A stretch of DNA of 64,000 bases from JAGQZY01 sp964588335. GTDB taxonomy: Bacteria > Bdellovibrionota > Bdellovibrionia > Bdellovibrionales > JAGQZY01. Numbering within the stretch: the first letter of the stretch is position 1; each line of letters opens with the position of its first letter. The DNA lies in the NCBI GenBank assembly GCA_964588335.1, contig CAZPOV010000012.1, positions 1-64,000 on the forward strand, in the 5' to 3' direction. Shown here one piece after another: positions 25,891 through 34,414 of the stretch. The position numbers were made by a program, and so were the translations under genes. The notes under the pieces are model-generated. The model worked only from the letters and a program-made list of their open reading frames with translations, did no database searches and was not told the DNA's origin.

Positions 25891-26887
25891 CGGTAATCAT
25901 GTTCGACGAAAAGTCTTTTCGGTCATCCAGGCCGAACACCTGTTTGTACTGAATATCGATCCATGATTGGGTGGCGCCATAGTCCGTCATGAGACTGGTT
26001 CCGTTAGAAAACTTGGAAAGGGAGATCAATAAGCCGGCTGTGGCTGTGCCGACAAAAGCGCCGCCGAATTTTGTGGTTTCGCCTTTAAAGGCAAAAAAGT
26101 CACCATCACTACGATGCTCAATAAACGAAAAATAACCCGGGCCGGCTTCAACGTAGGGAGTGAGGTACTGGATGTCAGCAATTTGCAATTTGTAGGAAAG
26201 TGTTAAGGTATTGGGGAAAATATAGAACTGAAAAGTTTCAATGGTGGGACGGCCATTTTCAAACTGACCCTTGCCTTCGGTGGTGGTGAACCCAGACCCT
26301 AGCTTCAAAAAAAGATTTTCAGCAATCAGCCAGTCGTATTCTAGAGCTAAAACAAAATTGCTGCTGCTCCCATAAACATCATCAAATGTGGCGCCCGAGC
26401 TAGCGGTGATTTTTGGCGACCCAAGAGCACCTCCACGAAGATAAAAGATGTTGCGCGTTTTGCCAGGATCGACATCGTAAACATAGGTGCCGTCGGTTTC
26501 AATTTTGGCAGGTTTAGGACCGTAGCGAGCTCTTGATTCGCGATTTTTCTTTTTTCTTTTATAGTAATAGCCACCGCGGGAGTCGCGGTCGATGGGTTTC
26601 TCGACTCCGTCATAGGCGTTGATATCATCATCTTTTTTGGTATCGCCAGTGTCGTAATAATAAGTTCCATCGGAACCCACGCGATAGGGTTTTTCGATGC
26701 CCTGATAGGGCTGCTTTTTTTTCTTTTCTTGGCTGGTATCGTAATAGTACTCACCGCGCTTGCCTTTGCGAACCGGTTGCTCAAGGTTTAAGGTGTCCTC
26801 GGCCAAGGTTCTTTGCGGGTAGGGATACTCGGCGGCCGGCTCTTCCTCGGCAAATCCTAAGAGTGTAAAAACAAGAATCCAAATCAT
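25868..26887 (-). CDS. Outer-membrane beta-barrel protein with N-terminal YYYD repeats
   Basis: 339 residues from ATG 26887. A short signal peptide (about 1-13) is followed by four imperfect repeats of about 30 residues (37-65, 66-96, 97-124, 125-143). Each has a KP or QP start, a Gly and an aromatic core GxYYYD or a variant, with Lys-rich linkers. From about residue 146 the chain alternates like a beta-barrel and ends in Phe (GGFAIGF), as outer-membrane proteins do. The start overlaps the CFI-box gene by four bases. Function unknown; the repeats may bind another envelope part. Confidence 0.75.
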   Translation of the reverse strand: MIWILVFTLLGFAEEEPAAEYPYPQRTLAEDTLNLEQPVRKGKRGEYYYDTSQEKKKKQPYQGIEKPYRVGSDGTYYYDTGDTKKDDDINAYDGVEKPIDRDSRGGYYYKRKKKNRESRARYGPKPAKIETDGTYVYDVDPGKTRNIFYLRGGALGSPKITASSGATFDDVYGSSSNFVLALEYDWLIAENLFLKLGSGFTTTEGKGQFENGRPTIETFQFYIFPNTLTLSYKLQIADIQYLTPYVEAGPGYFSFIEHRSDGDFFAFKGETTKFGGAFVGTATAGLLISLSKFSNGTSLMTDYGATQSWIDIQYKQVFGLDDRKDFSSNMITGGFAIGF

Positions 26888-28362
26888 TGTTTCACCCCGC
26901 GCAGACGTCGTCGCCAAAACAGACTAAAAAAACCAAGCAGTAAAGTGGAAAGAGTCAAAAAAGGATAAAGCAAACAGGCTTTTGCAAAAAGCCAAAGCGG
27001 ATAAAGAATTCCGCGCACCACCGGTTTGGAGTCAGGGTGATTGCGAATCCACTCTGCCACAGGGGGGCTGGTGTTGTAATAGAACTTGATGATCTGTCGG
27101 CCCAGCCAATGGCTGTGAAGATAGCGATTGCGAAACGCACGAAAGTCTTCGACTTTCGGGCGAAACGGTGAGCCGTAGGCGGCGGTGGTGATAAAACAAT
27201 CAAACTCTTTTTCTATAAGACCTAAAACTTCATCTGGAGAGGCGACATGGCAATTGGCGGGAAAGTCCGGATCAGCAACGTAACAGCCGCTGGTGTCAGC
27301 AAGATCGGTGGGGGTGGAGGTCATGTCGATAATGCCCCCTAAGTTGTTGGCTTGATCCAGTAAGCCAATGCTAAAACGATAGGTCTCGCCATTTTGCAAG
27401 CCATCGACAATGTTGTTGGCAAAACTAATCACTTTCGACGTCGAACAGGTTCCTGAGCTGTTCGCCACGGCCAGGTCTTTCACACTGGAAGAGGCATTGG
27501 GAACGTCGGTGGTGCCATCGGTTAATTCCTCGTAAAAAACGCGAACCGATTCGATGGTACTATCGCCGACTCGTGGGAATGAGCAATCGGTTCGAACATC
27601 TTCGATAAAAACTTTTTTATCCCCCGGATAGGCCACAAAATTACAGGCCGCATTCACGGGGTCTCCTTGCACGCACAAGGTGGTCGCACCAATATCTAAA
27701 GTTGCCAAAGAAATTTGAACTTCTGTGACTCCCTGTTCATCAAACTGGTTGTCATTGTTTTCATCAATTCCAAGGCGAATGGTCTGTTGACCAGGCTCCG
27801 CGTCTTCACAGCCTCCAGTGTCTCCAGTGGGTGCTGAACCACCAAAGAATTTTTCACAAATATCACCCCAATTCACCGTCACAGAGACAGTGACGACATT
27901 GCCGGGGATAATCAGTCCAGCGGGGCTTTGTTGGATAATATCAAGACTTCGGAACTCAGCCTGAGTAGGATCGATGTTGTTTGTAACAAAAACCTGCCCA
28001 CCGATGACGTCGGTGGCGGTTGAGCTTGGTCGAAACTGAATCGTTAAATTTAGATCGTTGTGCACTCGTCGGCTATTGCAAGAGGCAAAGTTATCTGAGC
28101 AGTTGTCACAGGTTCTGGTGGAAGAACGCCGGCTGCTGGCGCAACCCTCAACAAGACCACCGGCAGCACCGCCATGGATGACTGTGGCTGACGAATTGAT
28201 TTCATTAACAAAAAGCCCGGTGATATTGGAATAAGCGTCACTGATAGAAGTCACCCGCGATTGGTTGGTGTTGGTATTGGGATTGGTGGGAGTGACCTGA
28301 GCCCCGGCCATGAAGCTGAAAAGACCAATAAAAATAAGGGGTAGAACGATCCGTGACGCCAT
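26884..28362 (-). CDS. Exported protein with CFI-box C-terminal domain
   Basis: 492 residues. Signal peptide ending MAGA before QVTPTNP, then a Cys-rich block (CASSRRSSTRTCDNCSDNFASC), beta-rich domains with fibronectin-like spacing, and at residue 389 a CFITTAAYGSPFRPKV motif. This, together with RNRYL, YNTSPPVAEWI and a final membrane helix with RRRLRGVKQ, matches the CFI-box-CTERM family, a suspected sorting or anchoring tail. It is the first of an overlapping chain with the beta-barrel gene and truA. The cargo function is unknown. Confidence 0.75.
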   Translation of the reverse strand: MASRIVLPLIFIGLFSFMAGAQVTPTNPNTNTNQSRVTSISDAYSNITGLFVNEINSSATVIHGGAAGGLVEGCASSRRSSTRTCDNCSDNFASCNSRRVHNDLNLTIQFRPSSTATDVIGGQVFVTNNIDPTQAEFRSLDIIQQSPAGLIIPGNVVTVSVTVNWGDICEKFFGGSAPTGDTGGCEDAEPGQQTIRLGIDENNDNQFDEQGVTEVQISLATLDIGATTLCVQGDPVNAACNFVAYPGDKKVFIEDVRTDCSFPRVGDSTIESVRVFYEELTDGTTDVPNASSSVKDLAVANSSGTCSTSKVISFANNIVDGLQNGETYRFSIGLLDQANNLGGIIDMTSTPTDLADTSGCYVADPDFPANCHVASPDEVLGLIEKEFDCFITTAAYGSPFRPKVEDFRAFRNRYLHSHWLGRQIIKFYYNTSPPVAEWIRNHPDSKPVVRGILYPLWLFAKACLLYPFLTLSTLLLGFFSLFWRRRLRGVKQ

Positions 28363-28439
28363 GACTAAAGTCTGTCACGGTTGTTAGCGGGTTTCAACCG
28401 GATTATCTCTCAATTGCTGGATTTTTGGCTCTTTGTCAC

Positions 28440-29462
28440 TTAACTGTCGAGCAAATCAAAAATTCGTTCGGCGATGATCAGTCCATTCGAGGCGGCTCCT
28501 CGGTAAAGATTGTCAGCGACAACCCAAAACATCCAGGTGTTTTCGAACTCTGGATCTTTACGAAGCCGTGAAACAAAAGCATCCGATTGACCAGTGACTT
28601 CTTTGTAAGAATGGAAAGTCTTACCCTGATCGTTGTTCAGGTATTGAATGTAGCTGCACTCACTCAATGTGCTTTCGATCTCTTGCTTGCTAACATCTTT
28701 GGCAAATGTCACCCAAACCGCTTCGCCGTGTCCATTTTGGGTGGGAACTCGCACCGTAAAGGCTGACATTTTGATATCGGGTCGTGACAGAATTTTTTTG
28801 GTTTCGTTCATGATTTTGGTTTCTTCAGAACAAAATCCTGCGTCGTTGTAACCGCCAATTTTTGGCTGGCACTCAAAAGCGATGGGAGGATTGAAATTGC
28901 GTCCCTCTCTGGGATCTTTGCCGGCTAAAACATCCTCGGTTTGCTCTAAAAGATCGGCGATACCCTCTTTACCAGCGCCACTCACCGATTGATAACTAGC
29001 CACTCGACAAGCCACCGGTTCAAACTTCTTTAAAGCGTTGAGCACCATCACCAACTGAATGGTGGAGCAGTTGGGGTTGGCGATGACTCGGGCTTGGGTG
29101 GGGTTGTTGATTTCATCAAAGTTAATTTCGGGAACCACCAAAGGTGTGTTGGGGTCCATGCGGAAAGCCGCCGAGTTATCGATAGCAATGGCACCGGCGG
29201 CGGCCGCTTTGGGGGCCCACTCTTTACTGATGGGATCGCCTGAGGAAAAGAAAACCACATCCAAATCTTTGAAGCAGCCGTCTTTTAGGACCTGACATTC
29301 ATACTCTTGGTCGCGAAACGCAATCTTTTGGCCTTCCGATCGCTCGCTGGCAAACAGACGCAGCTCCTTGAATTTGTGTTTGGACCCGGTTAGCAATTCT
29401 CGAAAGGTTTCCCCGACGAGGCCTGTGGCTCCAACAATTCCAACGGATAATTCGCGACTCAT
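28440..29462 (-). CDS. asd: Aspartate-semialdehyde dehydrogenase
   Basis: Second step of the aspartate pathway to lysine, diaminopimelate, methionine and threonine. 340 residues. The NADP loop is GATGLVGE near residue 11, the nucleophile is the Cys of ANPNCSTIQ near 129, and the substrate His is in RVPTQNGHGEAVWV. The ATG overlaps the stop of pssA by four bases (29459-29462), so the two are translationally coupled although the pathways are unrelated. Confidence 0.95.
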   Translation of the reverse strand: MSRELSVGIVGATGLVGETFRELLTGSKHKFKELRLFASERSEGQKIAFRDQEYECQVLKDGCFKDLDVVFFSSGDPISKEWAPKAAAAGAIAIDNSAAFRMDPNTPLVVPEINFDEINNPTQARVIANPNCSTIQLVMVLNALKKFEPVACRVASYQSVSGAGKEGIADLLEQTEDVLAGKDPREGRNFNPPIAFECQPKIGGYNDAGFCSEETKIMNETKKILSRPDIKMSAFTVRVPTQNGHGEAVWVTFAKDVSKQEIESTLSECSYIQYLNNDQGKTFHSYKEVTGQSDAFVSRLRKDPEFENTWMFWVVADNLYRGAASNGLIIAERIFDLLDS

Positions 29463-30214
29463 TTTCTTTTCCTTCTTTTGCGGTTTTCTTTAGTTTTTTG
29501 AAACAGTCCCATGACCGCCCCAAGGACAGCGTACGAGAAGAACAGGGCAAAAAGCATCACTTCCGGTCTGATCGCCACTAAGATGATAACCATTACACCA
29601 ACCACCAAATAAGTGAAAGGCTGTTTCTGCTTGAGGTTTAGGTCTTTGAAACTTTTATAGCGAAATTGGCTGACCATCGTGATTCCCAGCATAAAGGTCA
29701 TAAAAAGCAGCAAGAAGTTTCGACTGGCGTCGACTTCAAGGTCTTTAAAACAGAGTACTGACGAGGCGACGATTCCAGCCGCCATTGGAATGGGGAGGCC
29801 TTCAAAATGGGAGCCTTCAGCGGCCGATTGAACGTTGAAGCGAGCCAGGCGAAGGGCGCCACAGGCCACGAAAACAAAACTGGCCAACCAACCGACGCGG
29901 CCAAAAGGTTGCAGAGCCCAAAGATACATAATCAAGGCCGGGGCCATTCCAAAACTGACCAAATCACAAAGTGAGTCGTACTCGGCGCCAAACTGGCTGG
30001 TGGTGTCCGTCAAGCGCGCCACCCGTCCATCCAAAAGATCAAACACGGCGGCGGCAACAATGGCGTAGGAACCAAACGAGTACTCGCCCCGAATGGCGAA
30101 AATTATCGACATAAAACCAAAAAACATATTGGTCGTCGTCAACAGATTGGGAAGGACGTAAATGCTAACTCCGGCCCGAGTGCGACGCCGGGGTGGGGTG
30201 TTTTTTTCAGCCAT
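29459..30214 (-). CDS. pssA: CDP-diacylglycerol-serine O-phosphatidyltransferase
   Basis: Makes phosphatidylserine, the precursor of phosphatidylethanolamine, in the inner membrane. 251 residues from ATG 30214, which has GGAGG eight bases upstream. The CDP-alcohol transferase signature is complete: DGRVAR, then Gly, then two Asp (FGAEYDSLCDLVSFG). About eight membrane helices follow and the tail is strongly basic. The start overlaps the dolichol-kinase-like gene by eight bases. No psd gene is in view. Confidence 0.93.
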   Translation of the reverse strand: MAEKNTPPRRRTRAGVSIYVLPNLLTTTNMFFGFMSIIFAIRGEYSFGSYAIVAAAVFDLLDGRVARLTDTTSQFGAEYDSLCDLVSFGMAPALIMYLWALQPFGRVGWLASFVFVACGALRLARFNVQSAAEGSHFEGLPIPMAAGIVASSVLCFKDLEVDASRNFLLLFMTFMLGITMVSQFRYKSFKDLNLKQKQPFTYLVVGVMVIILVAIRPEVMLFALFFSYAVLGAVMGLFQKTKENRKRRKRK

Positions 30215-30863
30215 AAACCACACCTCCTATTTGCCAAAACAACAAAGACAGCAGGACTCCGCTGACCATGGGTTGGGACAAGTTATCATCGATTCCGAAA
30301 AAGGAAAGAAGTTCACTGATTGCGCCGATCGCGCCACACGCCAAGCTGAGCGCCAGCAAGGCCAAGGCACCGTTGGATTCCATGGAGAGAGGGTAGAGAA
30401 GAAAAAATAAAAGAGCCGCCAACGAGCAGATACTAAAGGCGGCCAAGGTTCCCACCAGACTTTTTTTGGCCATAATTTTCGTCTTTCCGTAGAGGAGACC
30501 AAAAAAACTGGCGACGGGATCGCCAATGGCTAAAAATAAAACCGATAAGAGGCTGATGGGTTTTGGGAAAATTAAATAGCAAAGGCCAATTCCGATGATG
30601 GCATAAGAGGACCCTGAAAGGCGGCGAATTTCATGCTTGCGGATCACCGGGCCAATAACTTTCAGGGCAAACCGATTGAAGGCTGGGAAATGGCGGCGAA
30701 AGTAATCCATAAATATCAATGGCACTCCAACCAGGGCATAAACCGTCCAGCACAACCAAGCCGGCCAAAAGATCATACATATCAATATTCCCAAGATACT
30801 GAAGAGGTGGAAGGCCTTGCGAGCCAAATGAAGGTCTGCTTGGGTTTTCAGGTGTTCTAACAT
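30207..30863 (-). CDS. Membrane CTP-dependent lipid kinase-like protein (SEC59/phytol kinase type)
   Basis: 218-residue membrane protein with about seven helices. The marker IGDPVASFFGLLYGKTK followed by KKSLVGTLAAF is found in CTP-using dolichol and phytol kinases and in phosphatidate cytidylyltransferases. It lies directly before pssA, so a role in making or saving a phospholipid precursor is likely. Which lipid it uses is not visible. ATG 30863 has no clear ribosome-binding site. Confidence 0.75.
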   Translation of the reverse strand: MLEHLKTQADLHLARKAFHLFSILGILICMIFWPAWLCWTVYALVGVPLIFMDYFRRHFPAFNRFALKVIGPVIRKHEIRRLSGSSYAIIGIGLCYLIFPKPISLLSVLFLAIGDPVASFFGLLYGKTKIMAKKSLVGTLAAFSICSLAALLFFLLYPLSMESNGALALLALSLACGAIGAISELLSFFGIDDNLSQPMVSGVLLSLLFWQIGGVVYG

Positions 30864-30898
30864 CGAGGGGGAAGATTTAGCACCCTTTCGTTAGCGAA

Positions 30899-31387
30899 TC
30901 AAAGGGCTTTGTCAGGGTCTGAGCTCTTTGTAACTTCTCTGGTAATTTCAATACGTTGAACGGAATCTCCGATCGGAGCGATGATCGCGTTTTCACCCTC
31001 ATTGAGGAAGATAAAATCACTGGTCAAAAGATTCTTTTTTAAAGGAAAGATATCACCTTGGTTTTGATTGCTCTGGTTGACCAAGCGTCCCACTTTCTCG
31101 CAGTTTATAAAAAAGATTCGAGCACTGGGGGCCTTGGTTTTGACTCGCAGAACATCGATTTTTTTGCGGCAGTTGATTTCGACGATGGGCGATTGAATTT
31201 TCTCCACAATCGTCACCGGAGCCGTTGATACGGCGGCAATGTTGCGTTGAAACGGCTTAAAAACATCGGTTCCCAGAGCATTCAAAATAATAAGGATATT
31301 AACGGCGGTCAGCACTGCTAGAACTGAAAAAGTCCCCAAAATCAGGCGGAGATAAGCTTTGGTTTCGTTAAACGGAGTCTGACCCAT
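30899..31387 (-). CDS. Single-pass membrane protein of unknown function
   Basis: 162 residues from ATG 31387. A short cytoplasmic part is followed by one membrane helix (about 15-40) and a periplasmic domain with paired Cys residues (INCRKK and FINCEKVGR). The frame is open upstream with a TTG at 31468, with no ribosome-binding site for either start. No family recognised. It precedes the kinase-like gene by 35 bases and may be in its operon. Confidence 0.6.
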   Translation of the reverse strand: MGQTPFNETKAYLRLILGTFSVLAVLTAVNILIILNALGTDVFKPFQRNIAAVSTAPVTIVEKIQSPIVEINCRKKIDVLRVKTKAPSARIFFINCEKVGRLVNQSNQNQGDIFPLKKNLLTSDFIFLNEGENAIIAPIGDSVQRIEITREVTKSSDPDKAL

Positions 31388-31559
31388 GGTCTGCTTTTCG
31401 GCGATTCTCCAAAAAAACTCAAAACCATTTACTGTTATTGGTCGATTTCGATTAAGGAAGGCAAGCAAGGCTTTGGGCTAGGTGTCGTTTGAGCTGAGGT
31501 GCAGGACCGCACCTCGTTGTTGTTTATCCTTTGAAGTCAGCCTTCGTGAATCCCTTTGA

Positions 31560-32228
31560 TTAGCACCAAAGAAATTCCCACCAGGCACAGTCTTTTTTGC
31601 CGACAATCTGCTCGGCCACTTTTGAGGGATTGGCAATGTCTGACATGGAATTGAGAATTCGGTAGGATTTCAGCGAATCGGTGAAATCAATATCCTCATC
31701 ACGAATTTTTTCAATCAGCTGGCGGTATTTCTCGCCCTCTTTAGAAACAGCAAGGGGCTTGATCTCCGACATCATATTGTTAAGGATGTACACGTAGGTG
31801 TTTTGGTCGCGAAGCAGAGCTTTGTCTTTACCGGTCTCATCAAGAGTGTTCAGAGCTTGGTTCACGATTTGTTCCAAGAACTGGTAAATTCCGCCGTATT
31901 CGATGGCCACACCTTCAACATTGGAATAAATCACCGACGTGGCGTGGGTTTGCTCGGGACGCGCAAAAATCAGCTGCAACGATTCGATGATCAGTTGCGC
32001 GCCTTCGTCGCGGGTGAAATCACTTCCAGGACCTTCGTCGGCCGCAAACTCGCCATCGTCACCGTCAATGTCAACGCCTTGGGCGATGGCCCGCTGGGCT
32101 CCGTTTAAGTTTGTGGCTACAATTCGTTGTAGCGTTTCGATATCCATGACCTTCAAACGGTCCGATGGGAACTTTAATCCTGCCATTGAGAAGGAAGGAA
32201 CCAATATTAGTAGAGCTAAAAGTTTCAT
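31560..32228 (-). CDS. Exported protein with acidic Asp-rich segment
   Basis: 222 residues from ATG 32228, with signal peptide ending SMAG. A DGDDGEFAADEGPGSDFTRDEG stretch is split by ordinary helices and could bind calcium, but does not match a standard EF-hand. The rest is helical. The C-terminus is unusual, CAWWEFLWC, with two Cys around an aromatic cluster. No family recognised. The ATG chosen begins the basic MKLL signal; ATG 32243 is also open. Confidence 0.6.
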   Translation of the reverse strand: MKLLALLILVPSFSMAGLKFPSDRLKVMDIETLQRIVATNLNGAQRAIAQGVDIDGDDGEFAADEGPGSDFTRDEGAQLIIESLQLIFARPEQTHATSVIYSNVEGVAIEYGGIYQFLEQIVNQALNTLDETGKDKALLRDQNTYVYILNNMMSEIKPLAVSKEGEKYRQLIEKIRDEDIDFTDSLKSYRILNSMSDIANPSKVAEQIVGKKDCAWWEFLWC

Positions 32229-32362
32229 GACACGTCTCCTCATGCTACGATTATCAGAAAAGCTGAATCCTGCGTCATTTCGCTTAAGGCCATAAAAGGT
32301 TATTTCTTTTCAAGTGGTTAAGCGTGTAGAATAGCAGGCTGTCGGTAAATAAGGAGGACACT

Positions 32363-33136
32363 TTGAAAACTATAGCGCGCACACTGGTCTTGGTGGCATG
32401 CCTTGGCTTAACAACCAACTGTTCTGAGCTTGTTAAAAAAACGATTCAGGATAACCCGGACATCGTCTTTGAAGCGATCAAGAAAGACCCAGCACAATTT
32501 ATGGAAGTGGTTCGAACAGCCGCCCAAGAAGCCCAAAAGGCTGAGATGGAAAATGCTCAAAAAGCGGAAATGGAAGCTCGCGAAGCTGAGTTTGCCAATC
32601 CCAAAAAACCTGAAATTGGTGACAATCGTGCGGTACTTGGCAGCGAGTCGGCCCCGGTCACAATTGTTGAATATTCGGATTTCCAATGTCCCTTCTGTCA
32701 ACGTGGAGCGAATACGGTTAAACGTGTCATCGACGAATATGATGGAAAAGTGAAATTGGTTTTTAAACATTTACCTTTAGAGCAGAAGCACCCCAATGCC
32801 CGTCGTGGGTCGGAGTATTTTGAAGCGATTGCCATGCAAGATGCTGAGAAAGCTTATGAGTTTAAGCAGTTGGTTTTTAAAAACCAAAACGAAACTTATG
32901 GTGATGCGGAAAAGCTTTATAAAAAGTTGGCTAAAGATGTGGGTGCCAACATGTCAAAACTGCAGGAAGACCTTAAGAGCAGCACGATTGATGAGATCAT
33001 CGAAAGTGATATGCAAGAGGCCGGTAAGTTCGGTTTTCAAGGAACTCCAGGTTACTTGATCAATGGTGTGTCTTTAAAAGGAGCTTATCCTTATGAAGAG
33101 TTCAAAAAAGTTATCGACAGACATTTGAAAAAATAA
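32363..33136 (+). CDS. DsbA-like thiol-disulfide protein
   Basis: 257 residues from TTG 32363, which has AGGAGG five bases upstream. The N-terminus is a signal peptide with a Cys at residue 20, so it may be a lipoprotein although the lipobox is not standard. A Lys/Glu/Gln-rich helix (about 40-76) leads to a thioredoxin-fold domain with the redox pair Cys109-Cys112 (FQCPFCQ) and the cis-Pro loop GTPGYLING. It should act in periplasmic disulfide exchange. Its DsbB or DsbD partner is not in the window. Confidence 0.88.
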   Translation: MKTIARTLVLVACLGLTTNCSELVKKTIQDNPDIVFEAIKKDPAQFMEVVRTAAQEAQKAEMENAQKAEMEAREAEFANPKKPEIGDNRAVLGSESAPVTIVEYSDFQCPFCQRGANTVKRVIDEYDGKVKLVFKHLPLEQKHPNARRGSEYFEAIAMQDAEKAYEFKQLVFKNQNETYGDAEKLYKKLAKDVGANMSKLQEDLKSSTIDEIIESDMQEAGKFGFQGTPGYLINGVSLKGAYPYEEFKKVIDRHLKK

Positions 33137-33170
33137 CGACACCGTTTTAGCAAAAAGTTAAATTCTTAAA

Positions 33171-33195
33171 AGGTCGCCTAAGGCGGCCTTTTTTC
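33171..33195 (+). terminator. Intrinsic terminator after the DsbA-like gene
   Basis: Stem 33171-33178 with 33182-33189 (eight pairs, one T-G), loop TAA, followed by a run of T to 33194. It is 35 bases after the stop codon. Confidence 0.85.
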
Positions 33196-33390
33196 ATTGG
33201 ACCGTTGCAAACAACTTCGAAATAAAGTTCGGTAGATATTTAGGCGACGCTTAACAAAGAGCCTAAAGATGAAGAGTGGGCTGATTCAGCGGCTGTTTTT
33301 TCATAGGTCTCAGTGGTAATTCTACAATTTGCTGAAATATGGAGCGAAACATTTGATTTTGATAAGTCTAAGAAATAAGCAAAGAGCCTT

Positions 33391-33789
33391 ATGAAGATCA
33401 TTCTTTCTATTTTTTTTACCTGTTCAATATTTTCACTTCCAGCAGGGGCGTGTGTGGTGCCAACCTATCAAGAGGCGGCCCAGTTTTTTAGAAATTCTGA
33501 TGAGTGGAGCCGAGTGAACTCAGCCGACACCCTTTTGGAGCATCAACGAAAACCCGTCGACATCCGCTTGGAATTTTCAAGTCCTGGCGACAGTGAAGTG
33601 ATTTGGAATGGCAGTCCTGTGAACTTTTCAAACCTGCAAGTTTGTAAAACCAACTCAGCCAATGCTTTTATTATCAAATCCAATTGGCCTCGAATCACCC
33701 TGACCCGCATGGCGGGAGGGCTGTTGCGAGCCAAGGCCCTTGGTATTTCTTTTTATTTTCGCGCCAGTCACCAAGTTGTTGCGCAATAA
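33391..33789 (+). CDS. Small secreted protein, first of two tandem paralogues
   Basis: 132 residues with a signal peptide ending PAGA before CVVPTYQ. The mature part shares its order of motifs with the next gene: CVxPT at the start, an FF-x-W block, a VNS block, a single inner Cys, and RITLTRMAGGLL near the end. Two Cys probably form one disulfide. No family recognised. The stop is followed by the inverted repeat at 33793-33809. Confidence 0.6.
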   Translation: MKIILSIFFTCSIFSLPAGACVVPTYQEAAQFFRNSDEWSRVNSADTLLEHQRKPVDIRLEFSSPGDSEVIWNGSPVNFSNLQVCKTNSANAFIIKSNWPRITLTRMAGGLLRAKALGISFYFRASHQVVAQ

Positions 33790-33792
33790 CCC

Positions 33793-33809
33793 TGTCTCAG
33801 ATTGAGACA
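33793..33809. repeat. Inverted repeat between the tandem paralogues
   Basis: TGTCTCA-GAT-TGAGACA, two 7-base arms with a 3-base centre, starts 4 bases after the stop of the first paralogue. No T-run follows, so it is not a typical terminator; it may be an operator for the second gene. Confidence 0.45.
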
Positions 33810-33928
33810 CTCCTGGTTTACAAAACCATCAATTATTGCGGCACGGACGTGCTAAGGCGATGATATTTTGTCTGTAAAGCGAATCAGTGGCTTTTGTGAT
33901 GGCAAACTCTTTGCAAAATCATACAAGC

Positions 33929-34414
33929 ATGGAAACTCTATTTAAATTATCAATGATGTCGTTATTCTTTCTATTCCTTGCAAATGCGGCCCAGGCCAAT
34001 TGCGTGCCTCCTACCAGCCAACAATTGCGAAACTTCTTCAATGGTCAGAGCCAGTGGACAGAGGTAAACAGTCACACCACTCGCAATATTGCCGAAAGGA
34101 ATCCTGTTTTTATCAATCTCAATTTCTCCAATCCGGCGCGCTCCACCGTCCGTTGGGGCTCCAAGTCGGGTGGTCAAATCGAGGCTCTTTGCCAAATCAA
34201 TGGGTCGTCCTTGCAAATTATCACACGTCACCGTTTGGCTGGACAGGTTCGTTTTACATTAACCCGGCATGCTGGTGGGTTGATCAGTAGCCAATCGAAT
34301 TTCCCAGGCATTGGTCAATACTTTTATCGTCCGGATTCGCAAGTGATTCGCCCCGAGCGCATCTCTGAAGTTCCAAGAGAGGACTTTAGTGATGGTGAGG
34401 CTGTTGCTATTTAA
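33929..34414 (+). CDS. Small secreted protein, second tandem paralogue
   Basis: 161 residues from ATG 33929, with signal peptide ending AQA before NCVPPTS. It shares the CVPPT start, the Gln-Trp-x-Glu-Val-Asn-Ser block, the inner Cys and FTLTRHAGGLI with the preceding gene, so the pair arose by duplication. The C-terminal 25 residues are acidic and unique to this copy. An in-frame start at 33887 is also open. It overlaps the convergent sfsA gene by eight bases. Function unknown. Confidence 0.6.
   Translation: METLFKLSMMSLFFLFLANAAQANCVPPTSQQLRNFFNGQSQWTEVNSHTTRNIAERNPVFINLNFSNPARSTVRWGSKSGGQIEALCQINGSSLQIITRHRLAGQVRFTLTRHAGGLISSQSNFPGIGQYFYRPDSQVIRPERISEVPREDFSDGEAVAI

Noticed and set aside
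26347..26784. 145-residue minus-strand frame in the barrel gene
   Set aside because: It is a shifted frame through the barrel gene; the in-frame product has a signal peptide, repeats and a C-terminal Phe.
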